Shown here piece by piece: positions 38,327 through 46,319 of a DNA stretch of 64,000 nt. The DNA lies in contig NZ_JAKKDU010000007.1 of assembly GCF_021728535.1 (NCBI RefSeq), positions 140,684 to 204,683 on the forward strand, given 5' to 3'. The notes under the pieces were generated by a model. That model worked only from the letters and a program-made list of their open reading frames with translations, was not told the origin of the DNA and made no database searches. The DNA is from Wocania arenilitoris (GTDB lineage Bacteria > Bacteroidota > Bacteroidia > Flavobacteriales > Flavobacteriaceae). Position 1 is the stretch's first letter; each line of letters starts with the position of its first letter. The position numbers were made by a program, and so were the translations under genes.

Positions 38327-38503
38327 TTAATACCCAGCCTCTGAATCCAATACATCCCAATTGTTCACCGGAATACTTCTTTTAAGGCTAATTTCTGAGC
38401 GTTTTCCTTCTACTGTTATCCTACAATAAACATTTAAAAGATTTGAATTGCTGCGTGATTTTTTCGAAAAGAAAATAATCGTAAATGTGTTGTTTGACCG
38501 CAT
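38327..38503 (-). pseudogene. Tyrosine integrase N-terminal remnant
   Basis: 58-codon frame from ATG 38503: MRSNNTFTIIFFSKKSRSNS, then LLNVYCRITVEGKRSEISLK and RSIPVNNWDVLDSEAGY, then TAA. This is the arm-type DNA-binding domain (Arm-DNA-bind) that opens Bacteroidetes tyrosine recombinases, which normally continue for about 350 more residues. The core-binding and catalytic domains are absent. It marks a lost integrative element next to the hairpin array. Confidence 0.8.
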
Positions 38504-38598
38504 GTTTGACGTCTTTTATTAAACAATAATTTTTGTAAAGACGAAAGTCAAATCGTTTTTAAAAGTTCTTTGAAATTACGAAATTTTAAACAAAAAAG

Positions 38599-38630
38599 TG
38601 TTCACCTAATTGCACATTGCACATTGCACA
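38599..38630. repeat. Shared 14-mer and three TTGCACA tandem units
   Basis: TGTTCACCTAATTG at 38599-38612 matches 23490-23503 exactly and is followed by TTGCACA three times (38610-38630). The shared motif in two gene-free remnant stretches could be the end of an insertion sequence; this is inference. Confidence 0.5.
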
Positions 38631-38687
38631 CCTATTTAATGGTTTTAATTGCTTTTAATTGATATCAAATAAAATTGATAAAAACAA

Positions 38688-38721
38688 AAAACACTGATAA
38701 TCATACAATTAACAGTGTTTT
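38688..38721 (-). terminator. Terminator-like hairpin downstream of GT9 gene
   Basis: Stem AAAACACTG (38688-38696) / CAGTGTTTT (38713-38721), 16-nt loop, T-rich exit on either strand. It lies 79 bp past the stop of the heptosyltransferase-like gene. A second palindrome TCGGGA-TGCTG-TCCCGA at 38744-38760 lies between. Confidence 0.65.
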
Positions 38722-38799
38722 GATTTTGCCTGAATTAGGTTCGTCGGGATGCTGTCCCGATGACTATCGGAATTGTTTCAGCACCTCATAATATTTCGA

Positions 38800-39846
38800 T
38801 TAACTATTTAAAAAAACTTCAAGCTTATCAACAAACAAATCAGGAGTGAATTTTTGATATAAAGCTGAAGACTCTTTTTTGTATTTCTTTTCAGGTTTTG
38901 TGTATAACTCAGGCTTATAATCTTTTAAATGTACACTTACGTTGTTATCATCTTCAAAAAGATTCCATGATGCTTTATCAATCCACGGGGAATAAATAGC
39001 AAATGTTTTAATGTTAAGTGCTTTTGCCATATTTATAGCACCACCTTCGTTACCAATTACAGCATTACAATGGTGCGTTATTGCTAAAAAGTCTCTTAAG
39101 CTTTTCCCAAAAATATTAAATAGAATATGTTTTTTTGAAGTTTTATTACATAATTTATAGATTGCTTTAGCCTGTGCTTCTTGTTTTGGGATATAATTAA
39201 ACAAAATTTGTCCTTTAGTTTTTTCAACAATAGTATCAATAATTTTAGCCATAAAAGGAAATGGATAGGTTTTATTATCACTACTGCCCAAAACACCTAT
39301 CATAAATAAAGGTTTGTTTAAATCAATATTTTCCTTTTCTAAAAACTGCTTGCCATTAGATATTTCGTTATTAGTTAAATAAATTTTTGGTTTTACAGAC
39401 TTTATTTCAATGCCTATGGGATGTAATAATTGTAATCGGTTGGTAATGGCTAAGCCTATTTTTTCATCAGTACTTTGTTGCCTTTTTATATTGTGATGAT
39501 AGAAAAGCGTGCTGTAATGTTTGTAATAAGAAATTTTGATTTTAGACTTAGAAAAAGCCGTAATTAAATTACTGGAGAGTTTTGAATATACATCAATAAC
39601 AATATCATAATTTCTTTTTCTAACAGATTTAGCAAGTTTTAAAAGTGCACTTTTGCTAGATTCCGCCTCTTTAGTAAAAAAAATAAAGTTATCAATAAAC
39701 GGATTGTTTTCTACAACAGGATGGGTATGCTCATTAATTAAATAATCTAGTTGGGCATTGGGATATTTTTGCCGAAGCGCTTCAAACAAAATACTGCTTG
39801 TAAGCACATCACCAATCATTTTTTGCTGTATTACTAGGATTTTCAT
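38800..39846 (-). CDS. Glycosyltransferase family 9 (heptosyltransferase-like)
   Basis: 348 residues. GT9 opening MKILVIQQKMIGDVLTSSIL, then EALRQKYPNAQLDYLINEHT, KRNYDIVIDVYSKLSSNLIT, and the C-lobe AITHHCNAVIGNEGGAINMA. Family: ADP-heptose:LPS heptosyltransferases and relatives; the organism's own donor sugar is not known from sequence. No membrane segments. Stands alone between the integrase remnant and dapD, with a long palindrome on its upstream side. Confidence 0.9.
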   Translation of the reverse strand: MKILVIQQKMIGDVLTSSILFEALRQKYPNAQLDYLINEHTHPVVENNPFIDNFIFFTKEAESSKSALLKLAKSVRKRNYDIVIDVYSKLSSNLITAFSKSKIKISYYKHYSTLFYHHNIKRQQSTDEKIGLAITNRLQLLHPIGIEIKSVKPKIYLTNNEISNGKQFLEKENIDLNKPLFMIGVLGSSDNKTYPFPFMAKIIDTIVEKTKGQILFNYIPKQEAQAKAIYKLCNKTSKKHILFNIFGKSLRDFLAITHHCNAVIGNEGGAINMAKALNIKTFAIYSPWIDKASWNLFEDDNNVSVHLKDYKPELYTKPEKKYKKESSALYQKFTPDLFVDKLEVFLNS

Positions 39847-39869
39847 TCTAAAATCAAATTACAAACAAA

Positions 39870-39911
39870 AAATTCCAAATTCCAATTTAAATGCATTGGA
39901 ATTTGGAATTT
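39870..39911. repeat. 16-bp palindrome between GT9 and dapD
   Basis: Arms AAATTCCAAATTCCAA and TTGGAATTTGGAATTT around a 10-nt centre. Both flanking genes are on the minus strand, so it is likely the dapD terminator. A degraded copy of the same ATTCCAAA...TTGGAATTT pattern is at 16130-16165, downstream of the YrdC pseudogene's neighbour, which suggests a dispersed intergenic repeat. Confidence 0.55.
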
Positions 39912-39996
39912 AGTCTTTTTAAAGCTTAAAAGTAGCGCAACTTTTTTTCACAAGAATAAAACTGCTTACTGCCACTGCTGCCTACTGAAAACTCTT

Positions 39997-40812
39997 TTAA
40001 ACAGCTACGTCATGCTCACGAAGTGCGTCGTTAAGCGATGTTTTTTTATTCGTGCTTTCTTTACGTTTTCCAATAATTAAGGCACATGGTACATTATAAC
40101 TACCGGCAGCAAATTCTTTAGCGTAACTACCAGGAATAACCACAGAACGTGCAGGAACTCTTCCTTTATATTCAACAGGTTCATCTCCTGTTACATCAAT
40201 AATTTTAGTGCTCATGGTTAAAACAACACCAGCACCTAAAACAGCTTCAGTTTCAACACGTACACCTTCAACTACAATACATCTACTACCAATAAACGCA
40301 TTATCTTCAATTATTACTGGAGCAGCTTGTAATGGCTCTAAAACACCGCCAATTCCAACACCACCAGATAAGTGCACATTTTTACCAATTTGGGCACAAC
40401 TACCTACTGTAGCCCAAGTATCAACCATAGTGCCTTCATCTACATAAGCACCAATATTTACATAGCTAGGCATTAAAATAGTGCCGCTAGATATATAAGC
40501 ACCGTGGCGCGCAACAGCATTTGGTACAACTCTAATTCCACGTTCGGCAAAATTCTTTTTTAAAGGAATTTTATCATGGTATTCAAAAATTCCAGCTTCT
40601 AAAGTTTCCATTTTCTGAATTGGGAAGTATAAAACTACTGCTTTTTTTACCCATTCATTAACTTGCCATCCGTTTGCAATAGGTTCAGCAACTCGCAGTT
40701 CGCCCTTATCCAATAAATCTATAACTAATCTAATAGCTGTTGTAGTACTCTCTTCTTTTAAAAGAGTCCTGTCATTCCAAGCATTTTCAATGGTTTGTTG
40801 TAATTCTGTCAT
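39997..40812 (-). CDS. dapD: 2,3,4,5-tetrahydropyridine-2,6-dicarboxylate N-succinyltransferase
   Basis: 271 residues, normal length. Left-handed beta-helix hexapeptides (GTILMPSYVNIGAYVDEGTM, VDTWATVGSCAQIGKNVHLS, GGVGIGGVLEPLQAAPVIIE, DNAFIGSRCIVVEGVRVETE) and the C-terminal SVVIPGSYAKEFAAGSYNVP. Uses succinyl-CoA in the lysine/meso-diaminopimelate pathway, cytoplasmic trimer. Single gene with a 328-bp upstream region. Confidence 0.96.
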   Translation of the reverse strand: MTELQQTIENAWNDRTLLKEESTTTAIRLVIDLLDKGELRVAEPIANGWQVNEWVKKAVVLYFPIQKMETLEAGIFEYHDKIPLKKNFAERGIRVVPNAVARHGAYISSGTILMPSYVNIGAYVDEGTMVDTWATVGSCAQIGKNVHLSGGVGIGGVLEPLQAAPVIIEDNAFIGSRCIVVEGVRVETEAVLGAGVVLTMSTKIIDVTGDEPVEYKGRVPARSVVIPGSYAKEFAAGSYNVPCALIIGKRKESTNKKTSLNDALREHDVAV

Positions 40813-40967
40813 TGGTATTTATTTTTTGAGCAAATATAATGTCTATCATTCAAAAAAATGAGAGAAATATTCATTATATGGATTTAATATTTGATAAAAA
40901 TCAAACCCTTTTTAAATGGATTTTTTAAAAAATTAAGCACGATTTTCTCTTTTAAGGAATTGAATAC

Positions 40968-41002
40968 GTCGATGAAATGCATTTTTGATGTATTTCATCG
41001 AC
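40968..41002. promoter_or_regulatory. Inverted repeat with GATGAAATGC motif
   Basis: GTCGATGAAATGCAT (40968-40982) pairs with ATGTATTTCATCGAC (40988-41002) with one mismatch. TACGTCG and TTCGTCGATA follow at 41008 and 41022. The core GATGAAATGC also occurs at 6955-6964 in front of the 1624-aa surface protein. Lies 139 bp before the small secreted-protein gene and 155 bp before dapD on the other strand; it could serve either. Confidence 0.45.
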
Positions 41003-41085
41003 AAAAATACGTCGTTAAACTATTCGTCGATAGAAGTTATACCGTTTTCTAATAATCGAAAATTCAATGTGTTACAACTAATTTA

Positions 41086-41117
41086 TTGGGCTTAGCTTTA
41101 ATGTGATTCTATATTTG
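41086..41117 (+). promoter_or_regulatory. Promoter of the small secreted-protein gene
   Basis: TTGG (41086-41089), a 20-bp spacer, then TATATTTG (41110-41117), an exact match to the -7 consensus TAnnTTTG. The start codon is 23 bp downstream. Confidence 0.6.
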
Positions 41118-41140
41118 AACCATCAAACAATCCAAATCTG

Positions 41141-41452
41141 ATGAAAACAAATATTTACATATTATTAATTTTATTACTTTCTTTCTCTTTTGCAAACGCT
41201 CAAGATAATTATGTAGTAAAAGTTGAAACTGAAAATACTATTACAGTTTCTGATAATAACGAAGATGTTATTATCACTGTTAAAGGTGATAATAATGAAG
41301 TAAATAAAAGTAAAGCTAAAACTGATGCTGTTGAAATAAAAGAAAATGTTGCAAAAACTAATAGTGATATCAGAGTATATTTGAACCGAGTAAGACGGGT
41401 TGAAAATATCAAATGGTTATTTCCTAAAATAAATAAGGCTAAAGTAGCATAA
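41141..41452 (+). CDS. Small secreted protein of unknown function
   Basis: 103 residues: signal peptide MKTNIYILLILLLSFSFANA, then a short polar mature chain rich in V, T, N, E and K (DNNEDVIITVKGDNNEVNKS) ending in basic RVYLNRVRRVENIKWLF. No recognised domain. It has its own promoter and terminator, which supports a real gene despite its size. Confidence 0.7.
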   Translation: MKTNIYILLILLLSFSFANAQDNYVVKVETENTITVSDNNEDVIITVKGDNNEVNKSKAKTDAVEIKENVAKTNSDIRVYLNRVRRVENIKWLFPKINKAKVA

Positions 41453-41492
41453 AAATAAAGTTCAAATATTAATAATTAAGGTTAAATTATTT

Positions 41493-41525
41493 AAAAGACT
41501 GTCTAAAAAGGCGGTCTTTTTTATT
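41493..41525 (+). terminator. Rho-independent terminator
   Basis: Stem AAAAGAC (41493-41499) / GTCTTTT (41514-41520) extended by a T-run, 41 bp after the small secreted-protein stop and just before the ruvX promoter region. Confidence 0.75.
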
Positions 41526-41551
41526 TTACTATTTTTGCGCAAAACATATTT

Positions 41552-41962
41552 ATGTCTCGCATTTTAGCAATAGATTATGGTAAGATAAGAACAGGAATAG
41601 CTGTAACAGATGAGTTGCAGATTATTGCCTCAGGACTAACTACGGTTACTACAAAATCGCTTATTTCTTTTTTAATAGATTACACAAAAAAAGAACAAGT
41701 TGAATTGTTTGTAGTAGGTGAACCTAAGCAGATGAATAATACAGCCTCAGAAAGTGAGATATTAATACTACCATTTATAGCAAAGCTTAAAAAGCAATTC
41801 CCAGATATTCCTGTTATTAGAATTGATGAACGGTTTACCTCAAAAATGGCTTTTCAAACCATGATAGATAGTGGTTTAAAAAAGCAGCAGCGTAAAAACA
41901 AAGCGCTAATAGATGAGATTAGTGCAACGCTTATTTTACAGAGTTACTTATACTCTAAATAG
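41552..41962 (+). CDS. ruvX: Pre-16S rRNA nuclease / Holliday junction resolvase-like YqgF
   Basis: 136 residues. RNase-H-like fold: RILAIDYGKIRTGIAVTDEL with the first catalytic Asp, VELFVVGEPKQMNN, and VIRIDERFTSKMAF with D-E-R, then KNKALIDEISATLILQSYL with the last acid. Known role of YqgF: maturation of the 5' end of 16S rRNA. TATTTTTG at 41530-41537 is a good -7 element only 14 bp upstream of the ATG. Followed by def. Confidence 0.93.
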   Translation: MSRILAIDYGKIRTGIAVTDELQIIASGLTTVTTKSLISFLIDYTKKEQVELFVVGEPKQMNNTASESEILILPFIAKLKKQFPDIPVIRIDERFTSKMAFQTMIDSGLKKQQRKNKALIDEISATLILQSYLYSK

Positions 41963-42049
41963 TATTTGTTAATAAGCTTTTTAAACATAAATACAACGAT
42001 TAACATGTAAGTATTGTATTTTTGCACAAATTAAATTAATGTAACCACA

Positions 42050-42640
42050 ATGATTTTACCAATTGTAGCCTATGGCGATCCTGTATTAAAGAAGAAATGC
42101 AAAGATATTACAAAGGATTATAAAGATTTGGATACTCTTTTAGAAAACATGTTTGAAACCATGTACAATGCTTTTGGTGTTGGTTTAGCAGCACCACAAA
42201 TAGGATTACCAATTCGTCTGTTTATTGTTGATACCTCGCCTTTTGCCGAAGACGATAATCTTACAGAAGATGAACGAAATACGCTAAAAGATTTCACACA
42301 AGTATTTATTAATGCTAAAATAATAAAAGAAGAAGGTGATGAATGGGCTTTTAACGAGGGTTGTTTAAGTATCCCAGATGTTAGAGAAGATGTGTTTAGG
42401 CAACCAAAAATAACAGTTGAGTACGTTGATGAAAATTTTGAAAAGCATACCGAAGTTTTTGATGGCTTGATAGCAAGAGTAATTCAGCATGAATACGACC
42501 ATATAGATGGTATTTTGTTTACTGATAAATTGTCAAGCTTAAAGAAAAGGTTAATAAAAGGAAAGCTAAATAACATTTCAAAAGGGAAAATTAATGTCGA
42601 TTACCGCATGCGTTTTCCAGCACAAAAAAAGAAACGATAA
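42050..42640 (+). CDS. def: Peptide deformylase
   Basis: 196 residues with all three family motifs: GVGLAAPQIG, EGCLSIP and QHEYDHIDG (metal ligands Cys and two His). Removes the formyl group from nascent proteins. TATTTTTG at 42017-42024 is a likely -7 element. Short acidic insert DTSPFAEDDNLTEDERNTL after motif 1 is usual for flavobacterial deformylases. Followed 58 bp later by the DUF5606-like gene. Confidence 0.96.
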   Translation: MILPIVAYGDPVLKKKCKDITKDYKDLDTLLENMFETMYNAFGVGLAAPQIGLPIRLFIVDTSPFAEDDNLTEDERNTLKDFTQVFINAKIIKEEGDEWAFNEGCLSIPDVREDVFRQPKITVEYVDENFEKHTEVFDGLIARVIQHEYDHIDGILFTDKLSSLKKRLIKGKLNNISKGKINVDYRMRFPAQKKKR

Positions 42641-42698
42641 AAGTTGCACCAAATAATTAAACAATTGATATTTGCCACTTTCAAAAAAATAACAATTT

Positions 42699-43130
42699 AT
42701 GGGCTTAGAAAAAGTATTAGCCATTTCAGGAAAACCAGGATTATATAAGTTAGTAACACAAACCAGAGGTGGTTTTGTTGCAGAATCGTTAATAGATAAT
42801 AAGCGTATCTCTGTAAGCTTACAACAAAATGTTAGCGTTTTAAGCGAAATAGCTATTTACACATTAGCTGAAGAAATTCCTTTAAAAGATGTTCTTAGTA
42901 AGATTAAAGACAAAGAAAAAGGACAACAAACTACAGTTAAACCAAAAGACAGTAAAGATAAATTAGAAGAGTATTTTTTCGATATTTTGCCAGATTATGA
43001 TGAAGATAGAGTATATGCTAGCGATATAAAAAAAGTGTTACAATGGTATAATTTATTGCAGCAACACAATATGCTAAATCTTTTAGATGATACAAAGGAT
43101 GATGCAAAGACTTTTGATGAAGAAGAATAA
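42699..43130 (+). CDS. DUF5606-like protein
   Basis: 143 residues. MGLEKVLAISGKPGLYKLVT, then RGGFVAESLIDNKRISVSLQ and EYFFDILPDYDEDRVYASDI, acidic tail ending TFDEEE. This protein regularly follows def in Bacteroidetes; its function is unknown. N-terminal half looks like a small beta-barrel, C-terminal half helical. A clear terminator lies 20 bp downstream. Confidence 0.85.
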   Translation: MGLEKVLAISGKPGLYKLVTQTRGGFVAESLIDNKRISVSLQQNVSVLSEIAIYTLAEEIPLKDVLSKIKDKEKGQQTTVKPKDSKDKLEEYFFDILPDYDEDRVYASDIKKVLQWYNLLQQHNMLNLLDDTKDDAKTFDEEE

Positions 43131-43150
43131 ATTTTAGTTATAATTTCAAT

Positions 43151-43180
43151 AAAAAGCCTCCTATAACTGGAGGTTTTTTT
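43151..43180 (+). terminator. Rho-independent terminator after def operon
   Basis: GC-rich stem CCTCC / GGAGG flanked by A-run and T-run (AAAAAGCCTCC ... GGAGGTTTTTTT), 20 bp past the DUF5606-like stop. Confidence 0.85.
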
Positions 43181-43212
43181 ATAAAAGCATTTTTAATACT
43201 TAGTTTTTGCTT

Positions 43213-43761
43213 ATGAAAATAAAAAGAAATAATATTATTTTTTTAATAGTAATTGCGATTTTATTAATTCCGAAAACTCGAAAACCCATACAAGTATTTA
43301 TACAAAAAGGGCTGGCATTAATTAGTCCGTCGGTTATAAGTGAAAATAAACAATCTAGTATTAATGACTATTATTGGAAATTAAAAGATGAAAAAGGAGC
43401 TATATTTAATTTTAAAGAAGCTAAAGGAAAAGTCGTATTAATAAATTTTTGGGCAACTTGGTGCCCGCCATGTATTGCAGAAATGCCTAGCCTACAGAAA
43501 CTATATACAGATTATCATGATAAGATTGAATTTGTATTTATTTCAAATGAATCGTTTAAAACAATTAATTCATTTTTAGAAAAGAATAGCTATACTTTTA
43601 AGATTTATAATGAAGTTTCAAAATCTAAATTTTTTAATATAAGAGGTATTCCAAGAACGTTTTTAATAGATAAACAAGGAAAAGTATTAATTGATAAGAC
43701 AGGTGCTGCTAACTGGAATAGCGAATCGGTTAGACAAACTATTGATGATTTGTTGAAATAA
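43213..43761 (+). CDS. TlpA-like thiol-disulfide reductase
   Basis: 182 residues from ATG 43213 (a TTG two codons upstream is less likely). N-terminal anchor RNNIIFLIVIAILLIPKT, then a thioredoxin fold: VVLINFWATWCPPCIAEMPS with the CPPC active site, FVFISNESFKTINSFLEK, and cis-Pro loop FNIRGIPRTFLIDKQG. Periplasmic, membrane-anchored; reduces disulfides in envelope proteins. Its stop is 6 bp from the convergent lycopene cyclase stop. Confidence 0.88.
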   Translation: MKIKRNNIIFLIVIAILLIPKTRKPIQVFIQKGLALISPSVISENKQSSINDYYWKLKDEKGAIFNFKEAKGKVVLINFWATWCPPCIAEMPSLQKLYTDYHDKIEFVFISNESFKTINSFLEKNSYTFKIYNEVSKSKFFNIRGIPRTFLIDKQGKVLIDKTGAANWNSESVRQTIDDLLK

Positions 43762-43767
43762 ATTTTG

Positions 43768-44916
43768 CTAAAGTGTTTTAAAAAATGCTTTTATAAAACT
43801 CCACGTAAAAAGAGATAACATAATTTTAATTTCTTCAAGAAAAGTGGACTCTTCATCAAGAAATTTAAACATGATTTCTACAGAATTTTTATCATAAAAT
43901 TGTTTAAAAATCCATTCGCCTTTATGGTTTTCGTCTTTTAAAACTTTTAAAAATACTTTGTCGTAAAACTTGAATCTTCTTTTAAACAAATTGGTCGAAG
44001 GTTTTTTATTGGTTTTAATATTATCAATTATTTTTAAAACTTTTTTTTCTGTGTGTTTAAACGAGTATCCAGTTGAACCTTTAACCCAACCACCGCCAGT
44101 TCCTATTTTAGTAATGTTATTGCTATTGTAATGTTCAAAAGGAAAAGTTGTCATAGGTATTTGTCCTTTTTCAGTTTCTAATACAGAATAATCTTCGATT
44201 TTTAAATACTTTTTTATATAGGTTTTTATGTATTCATCATAAGTTTTTTCATTTACTAGTTGATTGGTAAAATAAGTAAACTCAATTAAAGTTTCAGTTT
44301 TAGAAAAAGGTAAAACGTAAGTAAATGTAGTTTGATTGTTGTCTTTTAAGCGATAATCCATCATCGTGAATTTGTTTTCATCAAATACTTCATCTTTTGT
44401 TTTGATAACCCAACCTTTAAAATGTTGAATAATAGAAATATACTTTTTGGAGTTTTTTAAAAATTCATCAGGAATGCGACTATCAAAAATATGAGAAGCA
44501 GTAAATACACTTTGTTTGGTAACTACTTCTGTTTTTTTATTACTTTCCTTAACTGATTCTGCACAGTCTAATATAAAATGAATATTGTTGCTTTTTACGA
44601 GCTTCGATTTAGCCTGATTATAAAAATCAATAGACCGAATACATTTATAACTATAAGGGTTAAGCATTAAATTAATCGTTTTATTTGAAGTAATAACCGA
44701 TGCTTTGTTCCAAGATTTGTGAATAATATTATTCCATTGCGAGGGTTCAGTTTCCCAAAAACACCAAGTTTTATCATTAGTGTTTTTTTTTGAAAAATCG
44801 ATTAGGGCAATTTGTTTATCATCAAAAAAAACATCATCACTCATCTTTAAAGCAAGCTGTAAACCTGCTAAACCATTTCCTATAATGATGTAATCGAAAT
44901 GAGAACAATTAGACAT
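43768..44916 (-). CDS. crtY: Lycopene beta-cyclase
   Basis: 382 residues from ATG 44916 (MSNCSHFDYIIIGNGLAGLQ). Nucleotide-binding motif GNGLAGLQLALKMSDD, KTWCFWETEPSQWNNIIHKS, and GTGGGWVKGSTGYSFKHTEK, features of the CrtY/lycopene cyclase family. Converts lycopene to beta-carotene at the membrane. An upstream in-frame start would overlap crtZ. Last gene of the carotenoid set; crtZ, crtB and crtI lie upstream on the same strand with gaps of 13, 9 and 91 bp. Confidence 0.9.
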   Translation of the reverse strand: MSNCSHFDYIIIGNGLAGLQLALKMSDDVFFDDKQIALIDFSKKNTNDKTWCFWETEPSQWNNIIHKSWNKASVITSNKTINLMLNPYSYKCIRSIDFYNQAKSKLVKSNNIHFILDCAESVKESNKKTEVVTKQSVFTASHIFDSRIPDEFLKNSKKYISIIQHFKGWVIKTKDEVFDENKFTMMDYRLKDNNQTTFTYVLPFSKTETLIEFTYFTNQLVNEKTYDEYIKTYIKKYLKIEDYSVLETEKGQIPMTTFPFEHYNSNNITKIGTGGGWVKGSTGYSFKHTEKKVLKIIDNIKTNKKPSTNLFKRRFKFYDKVFLKVLKDENHKGEWIFKQFYDKNSVEIMFKFLDEESTFLEEIKIMLSLFTWSFIKAFFKTL

Positions 44917-44929
44917 TAAAATAGAAGGA

Positions 44930-45379
44930 TTATTTTTTAAAATATTTAAAAGGAACAAATAGCATCCCGAAGCATTCGCTATCTTCTTTTCCTAAGTGTT
45001 TATGATGCATTTTGTGAGCACGCCGAACGCCTTTAGCATACCAATTGTTAGCATTTCTAAATAATTTGAAGCGCTGATGAATAAAAATATCATGAACAAT
45101 AAAATAAGATAAGCCGTAAGCAAAAATGCCTATACCTATAGGTAAACCAACCCATAAGTTGTTATACTTCCAAAGTAAAATAAAGGTAATGCTAACTATG
45201 GCGTAAAAAATAAAAAAAAAGTCGTTGCGTTCAAACCAACTATCGTGGTCTTTTTTATGATGATCTCTATGTAAGCTCCATAAAAATCCATGCATAATGT
45301 ATTTATGAGTAAACCACGCCATAAATTCCATTATACTATAAGCACACAAAAAAACGAATATCCAAAGTAAAGTTTGCAT
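44930..45379 (-). CDS. crtZ: Beta-carotene hydroxylase
   Basis: 149 residues, membrane di-iron hydroxylase. Histidine boxes HKYIMH, HRDHHKKDH and HKMHHKH, with hydrophobic spans at YSIMEFMAWF, FFIFYAIVSITFILLW and LPIGIGIFAYGLSYFIV. Adds hydroxyls to the beta-ionone rings, giving zeaxanthin. Translation probably coupled to crtB 9 bp upstream. Confidence 0.94.
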   Translation of the reverse strand: MQTLLWIFVFLCAYSIMEFMAWFTHKYIMHGFLWSLHRDHHKKDHDSWFERNDFFFIFYAIVSITFILLWKYNNLWVGLPIGIGIFAYGLSYFIVHDIFIHQRFKLFRNANNWYAKGVRRAHKMHHKHLGKEDSECFGMLFVPFKYFKK

Positions 45380-45388
45380 AGCCTAAAA

Positions 45389-46228
45389 TTACATTAATTT
45401 TAGTTGATATTTGATGTAACTTCGCATTAAAAGCTCAATTTTTTTCGGATTTGAAACTCTAATGCGTGTGTTTTTAATTTGTAAAGCAGGTGTTTTTTTA
45501 AGTTTTTTTAATAATTGTCTATAATATCTGTAAGCCATAAATACACCAAATTTAGCTTCAATAGGTAATTTTTTTATGCCACTTAATCCTTTTTCAAAAT
45601 CTAATTCTATGTCTTTAATTATTTTTTGTTTTGAAGCTTCATCAAGATTTTTTAAATCGGTATTAGGAAAATAGGTTCTATTTAAACCTTCAAAATCAGC
45701 TTTTAAATCTCTTAAAAAATTCACTTTCTGAAAGGCAGAACCTAGAGCCATTGCAGTCTCTTTTAACTCGTTATACTTTTGGTCATCTCCTTTCACAAAA
45801 ACTTTTAAGCACATTAGTCCAACAACATCAGCAGATCCATAAATGTATGCCTTAAATTCTTCTTCGGTTAAATATTTAGTTTTGTGTAAATCTGTTCTCA
45901 TGCTATTCATAAATGCATCTACTAAATCTTTGTCGATGTTATATTTATGAAATGTGTGCTGAAATGAGTTGAGAATTGGGTTTAAACTAATTTTGTTTTT
46001 TAAAGCAAGTTCTAAATCTTCACTAAATCTATTAAAAAGGTCTTCTTTGTTGTAATCGTGAAAAGAGTCAACAATTTCATCTGCAAAGCGCACAAAACCA
46101 TAAATGTTATAAATATGAAATCTTATGCTAGAATACAGCATTTTTGTAGCTAACGAAAACGACGTGCTGTAAGTTTTGGTTACAAGTTTGCTAGAGTTGT
46201 AAGAAACGGTGTCAAAAAGTGATTTCAT
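45389..46228 (-). CDS. crtB: Phytoene synthase
   Basis: 279 residues. The two metal-binding acidic motifs FVRFADEIVDSFHDY and LRDLKADFEGLNRTYFP, with YSTSFSLATKMLYSSIR at the start. Condenses two geranylgeranyl diphosphates to phytoene; first step of the pathway. Located between crtI and crtZ, no unusual features. Confidence 0.95.
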   Translation of the reverse strand: MKSLFDTVSYNSSKLVTKTYSTSFSLATKMLYSSIRFHIYNIYGFVRFADEIVDSFHDYNKEDLFNRFSEDLELALKNKISLNPILNSFQHTFHKYNIDKDLVDAFMNSMRTDLHKTKYLTEEEFKAYIYGSADVVGLMCLKVFVKGDDQKYNELKETAMALGSAFQKVNFLRDLKADFEGLNRTYFPNTDLKNLDEASKQKIIKDIELDFEKGLSGIKKLPIEAKFGVFMAYRYYRQLLKKLKKTPALQIKNTRIRVSNPKKIELLMRSYIKYQLKLM

Positions 46229-46319
46229 GTGTTTTTATTATTGTTTTTATCTGTCATATGTAGCTTCCATATAATTATTACCTAGAGTATCGAAATCTCG
46301 TTATGGAAGTTTCATATAT

